From: UBA11386 sp035286785 | GTDB taxonomy: Bacteria > Planctomycetota > Planctomycetia > Pirellulales > Thermoguttaceae | Assembly (NCBI GenBank): GCA_035286785.1 | Contig: DATECS010000083.1 | Coordinates: 1 to 26,684, forward strand | Length of the DNA: 26,684 nucleotides | Direction: 5' to 3' | In this document: positions 1 to 7,970 of the stretch, one piece after another | Position numbering within the stretch: the stretch's first letter is position 1 | How the letters are laid out: each line of letters begins with the position of its first letter | The notes under the pieces: model-generated | Database searches by the model: none | Told to the model about the DNA's origin: nothing | The model's input: the letters and a program-made list of their open reading frames with translations, nothing else | Translations under genes and position numbers: made by a program

Positions 1-197
1 CGGGGGCTTCGGATTCTCCGAGCAGTGAGAACGACCCCCGGACGTGCCCCACGTTGCGACGGAACGACCCGGGCCGATGCGTGACACGTCGGCGGCAACC
101 GGCCCACGGCTGGTGCGGTGGAGCATTTCGCGGGGTGTGAAGATGGAAAAGGTGGCATTACCAGAGACTGCGGCTGTGTGCCGATGAAAAAGGCTAG
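1..197. other. Left-edge stretch without a recognisable gene
   Basis: GC-rich sequence upstream of the HTH gene promoter. On the plus strand one frame is open from base 3 to a stop near base 140 (about 45 codons), which could be the tail of a gene that starts outside the window, but the encoded residues are arginine- and proline-rich and I do not recognise them. No repeat, RNA gene or terminator could be supported here. By position it should belong to the integrated element that ends at the tRNA. Confidence 0.4.
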
Positions 198-226
198 TTG
201 ACAATTTAGCAACCGACCGATAGGAT
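198..226 (+). promoter_or_regulatory. Sigma70-like promoter for the HTH-integrase pair
   Basis: A perfect -35 box TTGACA lies at 198-203, followed by exactly 17 bases and a -10 box TAGGAT at 221-226 (4 of 6 match TATAAT). The transcription start expected about 7 bases after the -10 box coincides with the ATG at 233. The first gene would therefore be translated from a leaderless mRNA, and no Shine-Dalgarno sequence can be placed between the promoter and the start codon. Confidence 0.6.
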
Positions 227-232
227 GCGAGC

Positions 233-466
233 ATGAGCCAACACGTTCCACTCTCCGAACAGTTGCGAAACGCCGTCTTGAACTGCGGCCAGACGCAAGC
301 CGAAATCGTCCGGGCAACGGGCATCGACAAGACGAGTCTCTACCGGTTCCTGGCCGGCGAGCGTTTCGCATCCCCTCGAAATCTGGACATTCTCGGTAAA
401 TACCTCGGGCTGCGGGTCGTGGCCGACGGTCCGAAGCGAAAACCCAAGGCAAAGAAAGGCAAGTAG
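233..466 (+). CDS. Small XRE-like helix-turn-helix regulator
   Basis: A 77-residue protein that is essentially one DNA-binding domain. Residues about 20-45 (GQTQAEIVRATGIDKTSLYR) read as the two helices of a Cro/CI-type helix-turn-helix: Gln-Ala-Glu-Ile in the first helix and Lys-Thr-Ser-Leu-Tyr-Arg in the recognition helix. The C-terminus is a basic lysine-rich tail that may add DNA contacts. It starts right at the expected transcription start of the promoter at 198-226, so leaderless translation is likely. The integrase begins 2 bases after its stop codon, so the two are probably cotranscribed and this protein may control expression or excision of the element. That role is inferred from position. 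It could also be an antitoxin-like orphan, but no toxin gene is visible beside it. Confidence 0.8.
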   Translation: MSQHVPLSEQLRNAVLNCGQTQAEIVRATGIDKTSLYRFLAGERFASPRNLDILGKYLGLRVVADGPKRKPKAKKGK

Positions 467-468
467 TC

Positions 469-1791
<1,323 letters not shown>

Positions 1792-1858
1792 GTCTGTCCC
1801 AGCCGGCAAGGACCGCCAATCCCACGGACGTGGGCGGTTCCCGTGGCTGAATTAAGGA

Positions 1859-1887
1859 AGTATGGAGGAGGAGACCCAAGTTGTCAA
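1859..1887 (-). promoter_or_regulatory. Probable tRNA-Arg promoter
   Basis: On the minus strand a perfect TTGACA (1882-1887) is followed after 17 bases by CATACT (1859-1864, 4 of 6 matches to TATAAT). Transcription would start about 60 bases before the mature tRNA 5' end at 1791, leaving a leader for RNase P to remove. This promoter lies on the host side of the attachment site, so integration would not disturb it. Confidence 0.5.
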
Positions 1888-2041
1888 CCGCGGGAGGGTT
1901 TTGGACACATGGCTTTTAGGTCAATAGCGGGGTATTCCCAAAACTCTGCCGGATAGGCGAAGCTGCGCAATCTATGTTATGATGTGAAACGCCGACATTT
2001 ATCCAATGGTGGGGATTCTTCTAACAACGGGAACCTCGGCT

Positions 2042-2737
2042 ATGTCCAAAGAATCGGATGCCGATTCAATCTACGACCGCGTCGTTCGACATATCTTCTT
2101 CTCCGGAGAGATTTCGCCGGGCAGCAAAGTGGTCGAAAAAACCTTGGCCGATCAACTAGGCGTCAGCCGGATTCCCATCCGCGAGACGCTCGGCAAACTC
2201 GCCGGACAAGGGCTTTTGGTCGGCGGACCCACCGGGCAAGGCGTGCGATTGCGCCGATACACGGCCGAAGAGACCCGGCAACTTTACGAGTTACGCGAGA
2301 TCCTGGAGGGAGGCGCCGCCCGGGCCGCGGCACGCGCGGCCAACGACGCCGACCTGACCCGCATGGAAATGATCTGCAATCAGACCGAGGCCGAAGTCGG
2401 CGATTACGGCTCCAGCCGATGGGCGGATCTCGACCACGCCTTCCACGTGGCCTTGGCCGAGGCAAGCCATAACGACCGGATCGCCCGACTGCTCAAATTG
2501 CTACTGACCGAGTGTCATTATCTTTTTTATCTCTATCCTTCCAATGTCGGTCGGCCCACACCGAAGCGCAAGGAAGCCACCAAGCACATGGAAAGCGTTC
2601 TGAAGGACCATCGCGAACTGCTCCGGTTGATCCGCGACCAGGACGCCGACGGCGCGGAACGCAAGGCGCGCGAAGACATGCGGGTCAGCAGCGCTCGATT
2701 CACGCAATCGCTGATCGCCTCGGACTTGCGGCGTTGA
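2042..2737 (+). CDS. GntR-family (FadR/FCD subgroup) transcriptional regulator
   Basis: A cytoplasmic DNA-binding repressor or activator of 231 residues from this start. The N-terminal winged helix is clear (TLADQLGVSRIPIRETLGKL, residues about 34-53, where the Ser-Arg-x-x-x-Arg-Glu pattern is the GntR recognition helix). An all-helical FCD ligand domain follows, with the ELREILEGGAARAAA helix and the Asp...His pattern (LDHAFHVALAEASHN) that in FCD proteins helps bind a metal and a carboxylate ligand. The ATG at 2042 puts the winged helix at the usual distance from the N-terminus. An in-frame ATG at 2006 would add 12 residues and cannot be excluded; neither start has a strong Shine-Dalgarno. 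It is monocistronic and ends facing the PilT gene. The ligand and target genes are unknown, and no metabolic operon adjoins it. Confidence 0.85.
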   Translation: MSKESDADSIYDRVVRHIFFSGEISPGSKVVEKTLADQLGVSRIPIRETLGKLAGQGLLVGGPTGQGVRLRRYTAEETRQLYELREILEGGAARAAARAANDADLTRMEMICNQTEAEVGDYGSSRWADLDHAFHVALAEASHNDRIARLLKLLLTECHYLFYLYPSNVGRPTPKRKEATKHMESVLKDHRELLRLIRDQDADGAERKAREDMRVSSARFTQSLIASDLRR

Positions 2738-2792
2738 CGATTGACCGAGAGGTTGTGAATTTTTCCATACGCTACAGGTGAATTTGCCATAG

Positions 2793-2851
2793 GTAGGGTG
2801 GGCACCGCCCACCAAATCGCAACATCTTTTGGTGGGCGGTGCCCACCCTAC
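2793..2851. repeat. Perfect 24-bp inverted repeat (TAGGGTGGGCACC type)
   Basis: The arms at 2793-2816 and 2828-2851 are exact reverse complements over 24 bases around an 11-base loop. The arm is itself built on GGTGGGC/GCCCACC. It lies between the converging GntR and pilT genes, where it could serve as a bidirectional terminator. A near-identical palindrome (22 identical bases per arm) occurs at 6076-6134, so this is a dispersed repeat family rather than a one-off hairpin. Confidence 0.85.
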
Positions 2852-2876
2852 ATAAATCCACCGAGCGAGCCGCCGC

Positions 2877-4070
2877 TCAATCCGACGGCTTGATTTCGCC
2901 TTCGAACGCCAACAGGGTTCGCAGCTTGTCGGGGTGCAACGACGCGCGAAGGGCCGTCGCGCGGTCGATGTATTCTTCCTTGTGCAGTTCGAGCAGCGAA
3001 TAATTGAAACTGCGCATGCCGTCCTCGCCGCTTTCGATGATGTCGGGAATGCGGCTTTCCTCGCCGCGTTCGATGTACATCCTCACGGCGGGCGTGTTGA
3101 TGAGCACTTCGGTGGCGGGAACGCGAGCAACGTTGTGCTGGATCGAGGGCAAGAGCATCTGGTTCATGATGGCGATCAACGTCGTGCTCAGGTTCATCCG
3201 AACGGCTTCCTTTTCCGCTTCCCCGAAGAAATTGAGGATGCGATAGAACGTCTGCGACGCCTCGGCCGTGTGAAGCGTGGTGAGCACCAGATGGCCCGTC
3301 TCGGCCGCCGTGATCGCCGTGCGAACGGTGTCGGCGTCGCGCATTTCGCCGATGAGAATCACGTCGGGATCCTGGCGCACGACGGCCCGAAGCGCCTCGG
3401 AATAGGTCGGAAAATCCTGGCCCATTTCGCGCTGATTGATGCGGCTCTGGTGGCTGGGGATGATGTACTCGATCGGATCCTCGATCGTGACGATGTGTTT
3501 CATCTCGCGCTGGTTGATGTAGTCGATCATGGCGGCCAGCGTGGTTGATTTGCCGCTGCCCGTCTCGCCGCCGATGATGATGATTCCCTTGGGCCGCCGG
3601 CGAATAGCCGCTTCGTAAACCGGCGGTAGATGGAGTTCCTCGAACGTGGCGATTTGCAGCTTGATGCGCCGGATCGCCGCGGCCATGGCGCCACGCGATT
3701 TGTACAACTGGATGCGGTAGCGGACCCGGCGGCTTTCCTTTTCGGTGATCGGCACGCTCGTCTCGTAGGCGTAGTCGACGTAACCCCGCTTCATGTACGC
3801 TTCCCGAAGCGCGTCGGTCAGCGTGGGATTCATGATCATCTCGACGTGATTGTCCTTGAGCCCCTCGCCCTTGCGCGAGGCAATTCCGTCGGGCACGCGG
3901 AAGTAAGGCGTCTCGCCGAGCATCAGATGGATGTCCGAGGCGTTGATCCGCTCGGCCGTCTGAAAGAGCCGCATGAGAAAGGCAACGTCCTGGGCCGGTT
4001 GCTCAATGCCCGAAAGCGATAGCGAATTTTGAAGAGAATCGTGGACGTTGTCCATGCTTTTGGCTCCCAT
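2877..4070 (-). CDS. pilT: Type IV pilus retraction ATPase, PilT/PilU family
   Basis: A 397-residue secretion-superfamily ATPase that powers pilus disassembly at the inner membrane. The PAS-like N-terminal domain (SDIHLMLGETPYFRV, residues about 45-60) is followed by the RecA-like core: Walker A GGETGSGKST (167-176), Asp box TIEDPIEY (195-202), Walker B DPDVILIGEMRD (234-245) and His box GHLVLTTLHT (259-268). The C-terminal GMRSFNYSLLEL is the PilT helix region. The start at 4070 has GGGAAA just upstream; a second ATG at 4055 is also possible. No other pilus gene is beside it, which is common for pilT paralogues. In planctomycetes several PilT-like ATPases may coexist, so PilT versus PilU cannot be settled from sequence alone. 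Confidence 0.9.
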   Translation of the reverse strand: MGAKSMDNVHDSLQNSLSLSGIEQPAQDVAFLMRLFQTAERINASDIHLMLGETPYFRVPDGIASRKGEGLKDNHVEMIMNPTLTDALREAYMKRGYVDYAYETSVPITEKESRRVRYRIQLYKSRGAMAAAIRRIKLQIATFEELHLPPVYEAAIRRRPKGIIIIGGETGSGKSTTLAAMIDYINQREMKHIVTIEDPIEYIIPSHQSRINQREMGQDFPTYSEALRAVVRQDPDVILIGEMRDADTVRTAITAAETGHLVLTTLHTAEASQTFYRILNFFGEAEKEAVRMNLSTTLIAIMNQMLLPSIQHNVARVPATEVLINTPAVRMYIERGEESRIPDIIESGEDGMRSFNYSLLELHKEEYIDRATALRASLHPDKLRTLLAFEGEIKPSD

Positions 4071-4091
4071 GATTTCCCGGCGTTCGTGGTC

Positions 4092-4148
4092 CCGCCTTCA
4101 GGCGGTTGCCAAATCACGCAATTGCCTATATTCCGCCTGAAGACGGAA
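4092..4148. repeat. REP-like palindromic pair upstream of pilT
   Basis: A self-complementary unit CCGCCTTCAGGCGG (4092-4105) is followed 25 bases later by a related inverted unit (TTCCGCCTGAAGACGGAA, 4131-4148). CTTCAGGCGG at 4096-4105 is an exact reverse complement of 4133-4142. The pair lies between the divergently transcribed pilT and mntP. Role unknown; it resembles extragenic palindromes rather than an operator. Confidence 0.55.
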
Positions 4149-4376
4149 TATTGAACGGCTCGGACGCGTTGCATCCCGTGCAAGCAAGTTTTGCCGCGTC
4201 CTCTTCACGCGGCGGACAGGGCCCGCCATTGACGGCAACCGTCCCACCCGACTACACTTCACTGCTAGAAGTATACAATGAACGGACCATTTGTCATCGG
4301 CCATTTTGGTCGATGACACGGTGAAAACGCGGGATATTGCCCGCGTACACGTTCCTGAACATCACGGAAACTCGCC

Positions 4377-4943
4377 TTGGGTTGGCTTAATCTACTGGGA
4401 ATTGCCATTGGGCTGGCCATGGACGCCCTGGCCGTGTCGATCGTGGCCGGAATGACCGTGGCCAAGGTCACGCCTCGCCACGCGTTCCGCATCGCGTTCC
4501 ACTTCGGGCTGTTTCAGTTCATGATGCCCGTACTCGGCTGGGCGGCAGGCCGGCAGGTGGCCCACGCGCTGGCCGACTACGACCACTGGCTCGCCTTCGC
4601 CCTGTTGGCCACGATCGGCGGCAAGATGCTCTGGGAGTCGCGGGAATCGCCCGACCTGAACGGCCGCGACGACCCAACACGGGGGTGGATGCTCGTGACG
4701 CTGTCGATCGCGACGAGCATCGACGCTCTGGCCGTGGGCGCGAGCATAGCCCTGATGCAGCAGGTGTCGGTTTGGCTGCCGGCCGTGGTGATCGGCGTGG
4801 TGGCCACCGTGTTTAGTGCGTTGGGCATTACGTTTGGCGCTCGGCTGGGAACGCGGTGGAGTCACTGGTCGGAGATTGCCGGCGGACTCGTGCTGATCTT
4901 TATCGGCGTTAAAGTCGTCGTTTATCATTTGTTTGGATGGTGA
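4377..4943 (+). CDS. mntP: MntP-family manganese efflux pump
   Basis: A 188-residue inner-membrane protein of six hydrophobic segments arranged as two related halves. Each half carries the family's acidic signature: AMDALAVSIVAG in segment 1 (residues about 14-25) and SIDALAVGASIA in the fourth segment. In MntP, Asp residues in these positions are needed for Mn2+ export. The start is a TTG at 4377, chosen because MntP proteins begin directly with this first membrane helix and because GGAAA lies 8 bases upstream. The length is normal for the family. The next gene, a metal- or cobalamin-type binding protein, begins 6 bases after the stop, so the two are probably one transcript. MntP genes often sit under a yybP-ykoY Mn2+ riboswitch, but I could not see its conserved core in the 300-base leader. 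Confidence 0.85.
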   Translation: MGWLNLLGIAIGLAMDALAVSIVAGMTVAKVTPRHAFRIAFHFGLFQFMMPVLGWAAGRQVAHALADYDHWLAFALLATIGGKMLWESRESPDLNGRDDPTRGWMLVTLSIATSIDALAVGASIALMQQVSVWLPAVVIGVVATVFSALGITFGARLGTRWSHWSEIAGGLVLIFIGVKVVVYHLFGW

Positions 4944-4949
4944 AGCACC

Positions 4950-5942
4950 ATGACCGTAGGGGACGACCGCTCCCATCATGATTTGCGCCAGCCCGACGCC
5001 CACGGCGGCGCCAGGTTGCCGGTCAGTGCGGTGCTGTTGGGGGTGATTCTCGCCGGAGTATTTGTCGGAGGCGCGTGGTTGCGATCATCGCGGGTTTCAA
5101 GCGACTCGCGGCCGGCCGTGCCGACCGACTGCCGGCGGATCATTGCGATGGCGCCCAGCGTGACGGAGATCCTCTTTCAACTGGGGCTAGGCGATCGCGT
5201 GGTGGGCGTGTCGCGCTACTGCACCTATCCGCCCGAGGCGAAAACCCGCCCATGCATCGGCGGCCTGTTCGATCCCAATATGGAAGCCATCTTGTCGCTG
5301 CAGCCCGACTTGGTCATCCTGCCTAGTCCCGAAGCGGGCACGACCGAGGGGTTCGACAAACTCGGCGTGGCCACCTTGGTGCTCGACCACCGTGGGCCCG
5401 ACGGGGTGTTCGACTCGATCACGGCGATCGGCCGGGCATGCGGCGTCCGGCGCGACGCGGATGCATTGTTGGACAACCTTCGCCAACGGCTGCGGCGAGT
5501 GACCGCGCGGACATCGGACCTCGCGCGGCCTCGCGTGCTGTTGGTCGTCGATCACAGCGCGGGCGGGACGCGGATCGAGGACGTCTACGTGGCGGGGAGC
5601 AGCCGGTATTTTAACCCGATCCTGCATTGGGCCGGGGGTAAGAACGTGTTCGAAGACGCAGTCGAGGCGTTTCCCGTGGTCTCGCGCGAAGCCATTCTCA
5701 AGGCCAACCCGGAGGTGATCGTCGATCTGGTTTCGACCGACCATCTTCCAACCGACGACGTTGAGGCGTACTGTGAAAGCTGGCGAGAACTCCACCAAAT
5801 TGACGCCGTGAAAAACGGCCGCGTCTACATTCTTACCGAGGATTACACAAAGGTGCCGGGCCCGCGATTTGTTTTGCTGGTTGAAGATCTCGCGTGGCTG
5901 CTGCACCCCGACGCCGTAGGCCGGGTCGAGACCCGGCAATAG
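4950..5942 (+). CDS. Membrane-anchored BtuF-like substrate-binding protein
   Basis: A 330-residue protein of the helical-backbone (cluster A, TroA/BtuF-like) metal-receptor superfamily. One membrane segment lies at residues about 24-44 with no lipobox, so it is probably tethered to the membrane with the binding domain outside the cytoplasm. The first lobe has the BtuF-like run APSVTEILFQLGLGDRVVGVSRYCTYPPEA, then GGLFDPNMEAILSLQPDLVI. The second lobe follows a long helix and contains PVVSREAILKANPEVIVDL. These proteins normally deliver cobalamin, haem or siderophores to an ABC importer, but no permease or ATPase gene is here. It follows mntP by 6 bases, so it may act with that exporter or as a sensor; this is inference. 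The last residues (AVGRVETRQ) are encoded by a small palindrome, suggesting a repeat has altered its end. Confidence 0.75.
   Translation: MTVGDDRSHHDLRQPDAHGGARLPVSAVLLGVILAGVFVGGAWLRSSRVSSDSRPAVPTDCRRIIAMAPSVTEILFQLGLGDRVVGVSRYCTYPPEAKTRPCIGGLFDPNMEAILSLQPDLVILPSPEAGTTEGFDKLGVATLVLDHRGPDGVFDSITAIGRACGVRRDADALLDNLRQRLRRVTARTSDLARPRVLLVVDHSAGGTRIEDVYVAGSSRYFNPILHWAGGKNVFEDAVEAFPVVSREAILKANPEVIVDLVSTDHLPTDDVEAYCESWRELHQIDAVKNGRVYILTEDYTKVPGPRFVLLVEDLAWLLHPDAVGRVETRQ
5920..5937. repeat. Small palindrome inside the 3' end of the binding-protein gene
   Basis: GCCGGGT (5920-5926) pairs with ACCCGGC (5931-5937) around a 4-base loop. It encodes the final residues of the BtuF-like protein and lies only 3 bases before its TAG stop. 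It is the first of a dense cluster of palindromes that continues to 6222. Confidence 0.6.
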
Positions 5943-5961
5943 AACTCGGGTCGAGAGCCTG

Positions 5962-6222
5962 GTAGGGTGCGTCTGGACGCACCGCGGGCATGTACTCTTC
6001 ACGATTCGCGTGATGCTGCCGACAATCCTATATTCACATCAATGATGACCTCACGCGGGTAGGCTATGAATTTTTGTAGGGTGGGCACCGCCCACCACAA
6101 GATGCTGTGTTTTGGTGGGCGGTGCCCACCCTACATTTTGTGGTTCCGACTGTGTTGAATCAAAAACTTACAGCCTCGGAGCGTGAGGAGTACATGGGTC
6201 GGTGCGTCCAGACGCACCCTAC
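5962..6222. repeat. Composite palindromic element with ~41-bp imperfect terminal inverted repeats
   Basis: The outer arms at 5962-5983 and 6201-6222 are exact 22-base reverse complements beginning GTAGGGTGCGTC. Each arm is itself a hairpin (GGTGCGTC/GACGCACC). The similarity continues inward to about 6002 and 6182 (both arms contain CATGTACTC followed by TCACG), giving imperfect terminal repeats of about 41 bases. A different palindrome sits in the middle (6076-6134). The whole is 261 bases and lacks a coding region, so it looks like a small non-autonomous, MITE-like element into which a second repeat has been inserted. It lies between two converging genes, and its right tip supplies the pyruvate kinase stop codon. 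Confidence 0.7.
6076..6134. repeat. Second copy of the TAGGGTGGGCACC palindrome
   Basis: The arms at 6076-6097 and 6113-6134 are exact 22-base reverse complements around a 15-base loop, and each is identical in sequence to the arms of the palindrome at 2793-2851. Only the loops differ. This second copy is nested inside the larger inverted-repeat element at 5962-6222. Confidence 0.85.
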
Positions 6223-7673
6223 GATTCTAATTCGTGAATAACGATCATGTTGTGCTCGGCGGCTTTTAGGCCGGTGCCGGCCAGGAGCACGACGCGGTCG
6301 CCGGGGGCGAGGTAGCCTGCCTCGCGGGCCTTGGCCACGACGTGCTCCATCATTTCGCTCGGGCTGCCCGTCGGGACGCCGGCCAACGGGATGACGCCCC
6401 AATAGAGACACATCCGCCGCAGGGCCGCGTCCGAATCGCTCACGCCCACCGTGGGCACGAAGAGCCGGTCCTTCGACAGCCGCAGGGCCGTGCGTCCGGA
6501 GGCGGTGGCTACCAGAACCATTCGCGCGTCGATCGCCTCGGCCAGCCGGCCGGCGGCCATCGCGGTCGCTTCGGTGATTGGGTCTTCGTCCGTCGGATCG
6601 AGTCCGTTGACCCGCGACGCGGCACGCTCGCGGACCAGCGGCTCGGTCGACAGGGCGATGCGATGCATCATTTCGACCGCCTCGCGCGGGTACTCGCCCA
6701 CCGCCGTCTCGCCCGAGAGCATGCAGGCGTCGGCCCCGTCGAGGATCGCGTTGGCCACGTCGGTCGCCTCGGCGCGGGTCGGGATGCGCGAATGGTGCAT
6801 GCTTTCGAGCATTTGCGTGGCGATGATCACGGGCTTGTGCAGCCGATGGGCCACGCCGATGATTCGTTTCTGCACGACGGGCACCTCGGCAATGTCGATT
6901 TCGACGCCCAAGTCGCCGCGAGCGACCATTACCGCGTCGGCCGCCTGGACGATTTCTTCGATTTGTTCGACGGCCTCGGGCTTTTCGATTTTGGCGACGA
7001 CCTGGGCCGTGGATTTCTGGTCGGCGATGAGCGATTGCAACTGGCGGACGTCGGCGGCCGAGCGGACGAAGCTCAGCCCGAGGAAATCGACGCCCGCCCG
7101 GGCGGCCCAAACAGCGTTGTCACGGTCATGCAGGCCGAGGGTCGGGACGCTGAGCTTGACGCCGGGTAGGTTGACGCCTTGGCGGCTGCGAACCTGGCCC
7201 GACTGGATCACGTGGCAGGTGACGGCGTCCGGTTCGACCCGCTCGACCACGAGCGCGACCAGCCCGTCGGCCAAGAGCACACGATCGCCGACGGCCAGCT
7301 CGTCGACCAACGGCCCGTAGGTTGTCACAAGGTCACCCGGCTTGGTCGTCTGTTCGCCGCGGATGAAACGCACGAATTGGCCCGACACGCACTGGAGCGT
7401 CCCGCCGGGCAGTTCGCCGAGCCGGATTTTGGGCCCGGCCAGATCGACGAGAATGGCAACCGGCTGCCCCGCCTCGCGGCCGGCCCGGCGAACGTCGTCA
7501 ACCCGTCGCTGGTGCTCCTCGCGGCTGCCGTGGACCGTGTTGACGCGGAAAACGTCGACCCCGACGTGGATCAGCTCGACGAGTTGCTCGATCTTCTCGC
7601 AAGCCGGGCCGATGGTGGCCACGATTTTGGTCTGGCTCGGACGGCGGTTGGGGGGGAGTTTGGGTTCGGGCAT
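6219..7673 (-). CDS. pyk: Pyruvate kinase
   Basis: A glycolytic enzyme of 484 residues that transfers phosphate from phosphoenolpyruvate to ADP. The TIM-barrel motifs are in order: Arg43 and Asn45 in VFRVNTVHG, VDLAGPKIRLG (76-86), then KIEKPEA and VMVARGDLGVE with the catalytic Lys and the acidic Mg2+ ligands, and TQMLESM...PTRAEATDVANAILDGADACMLSGETA. The C-terminal domain ends in VLLAGTGLKAAEHNMIVIHEL. The start at 7673 (MPEPK) was chosen because the family begins about 12 residues before KIVATIGPA and because AAGGGG precedes it. An upstream in-frame ATG at 7727 is less likely. Lys82, Leu78 and Leu85 replace the residues of K+-dependent enzymes, so it is probably K+-independent. The TAG stop codon is contributed by the tip of a repeat. 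Confidence 0.95.
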   Translation of the reverse strand: MPEPKLPPNRRPSQTKIVATIGPACEKIEQLVELIHVGVDVFRVNTVHGSREEHQRRVDDVRRAGREAGQPVAILVDLAGPKIRLGELPGGTLQCVSGQFVRFIRGEQTTKPGDLVTTYGPLVDELAVGDRVLLADGLVALVVERVEPDAVTCHVIQSGQVRSRQGVNLPGVKLSVPTLGLHDRDNAVWAARAGVDFLGLSFVRSAADVRQLQSLIADQKSTAQVVAKIEKPEAVEQIEEIVQAADAVMVARGDLGVEIDIAEVPVVQKRIIGVAHRLHKPVIIATQMLESMHHSRIPTRAEATDVANAILDGADACMLSGETAVGEYPREAVEMMHRIALSTEPLVRERAASRVNGLDPTDEDPITEATAMAAGRLAEAIDARMVLVATASGRTALRLSKDRLFVPTVGVSDSDAALRRMCLYWGVIPLAGVPTGSPSEMMEHVVAKAREAGYLAPGDRVVLLAGTGLKAAEHNMIVIHELES

Positions 7674-7970
7674 GGCGATATTCCCCTTGCATATTCCATT
7701 CGGCATGCCCAGGCCAGACCAAAACACAGCGTTACCCTACACATAGTATCCCAACGACAGCATTCTGCAAAGGTCTTCTGGACACGTTCCGCGCGGCAGC
7801 ACGCGGGGGTACTCTTGCATAAAGTTCCCCTGGTAGTAGACTCTTTCTTATGGCGTTGCTCGTCATCTTGCTTCCTTCCAGTTACGCGGGAGACTAGCGT
7901 GTCGGGCCAGGATTTGAATCCGAACACCAACATTTCGTGGTCGCGGTGTTCCATTAGGCCAAGTATTCTT
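7674..7970. other. AT-richer intergenic stretch with a tRNA-like remnant
   Basis: This holds the pyruvate kinase leader and a segment (about 7898-7960) that on the minus strand contains a T-loop-like TTCAAAT and a D-loop-like TAATGG, with 7-base inverted arms GAACACC (7922-7928) and GGTGTTC (7945-7951). It does not fold into a proper tRNA: the T stem is mismatched and no anticodon loop has U33. It may be a decayed tRNA fragment. No other gene is apparent. Confidence 0.35.

Noticed and set aside
2793..2851. A CRISPR array or part of one
   Set aside because: The repeats are inverted pairs scattered singly through the window, not regularly spaced direct repeats, and no cas gene is present.
4150..4376. 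A yybP-ykoY manganese riboswitch upstream of mntP
   Set aside because: The position is right for one, but the conserved loop sequences and paired helices of that class were not visible; only a short hairpin (GCGGG/CCCGC) was found. A covariance search would decide.
7898..7965. A tRNA gene on the minus strand
   Set aside because: It has a TTCAAAT T-loop and a TAATGG D-loop motif, but the T stem is mismatched, no 7-base anticodon loop with U33 can be drawn and the acceptor arms do not pair.
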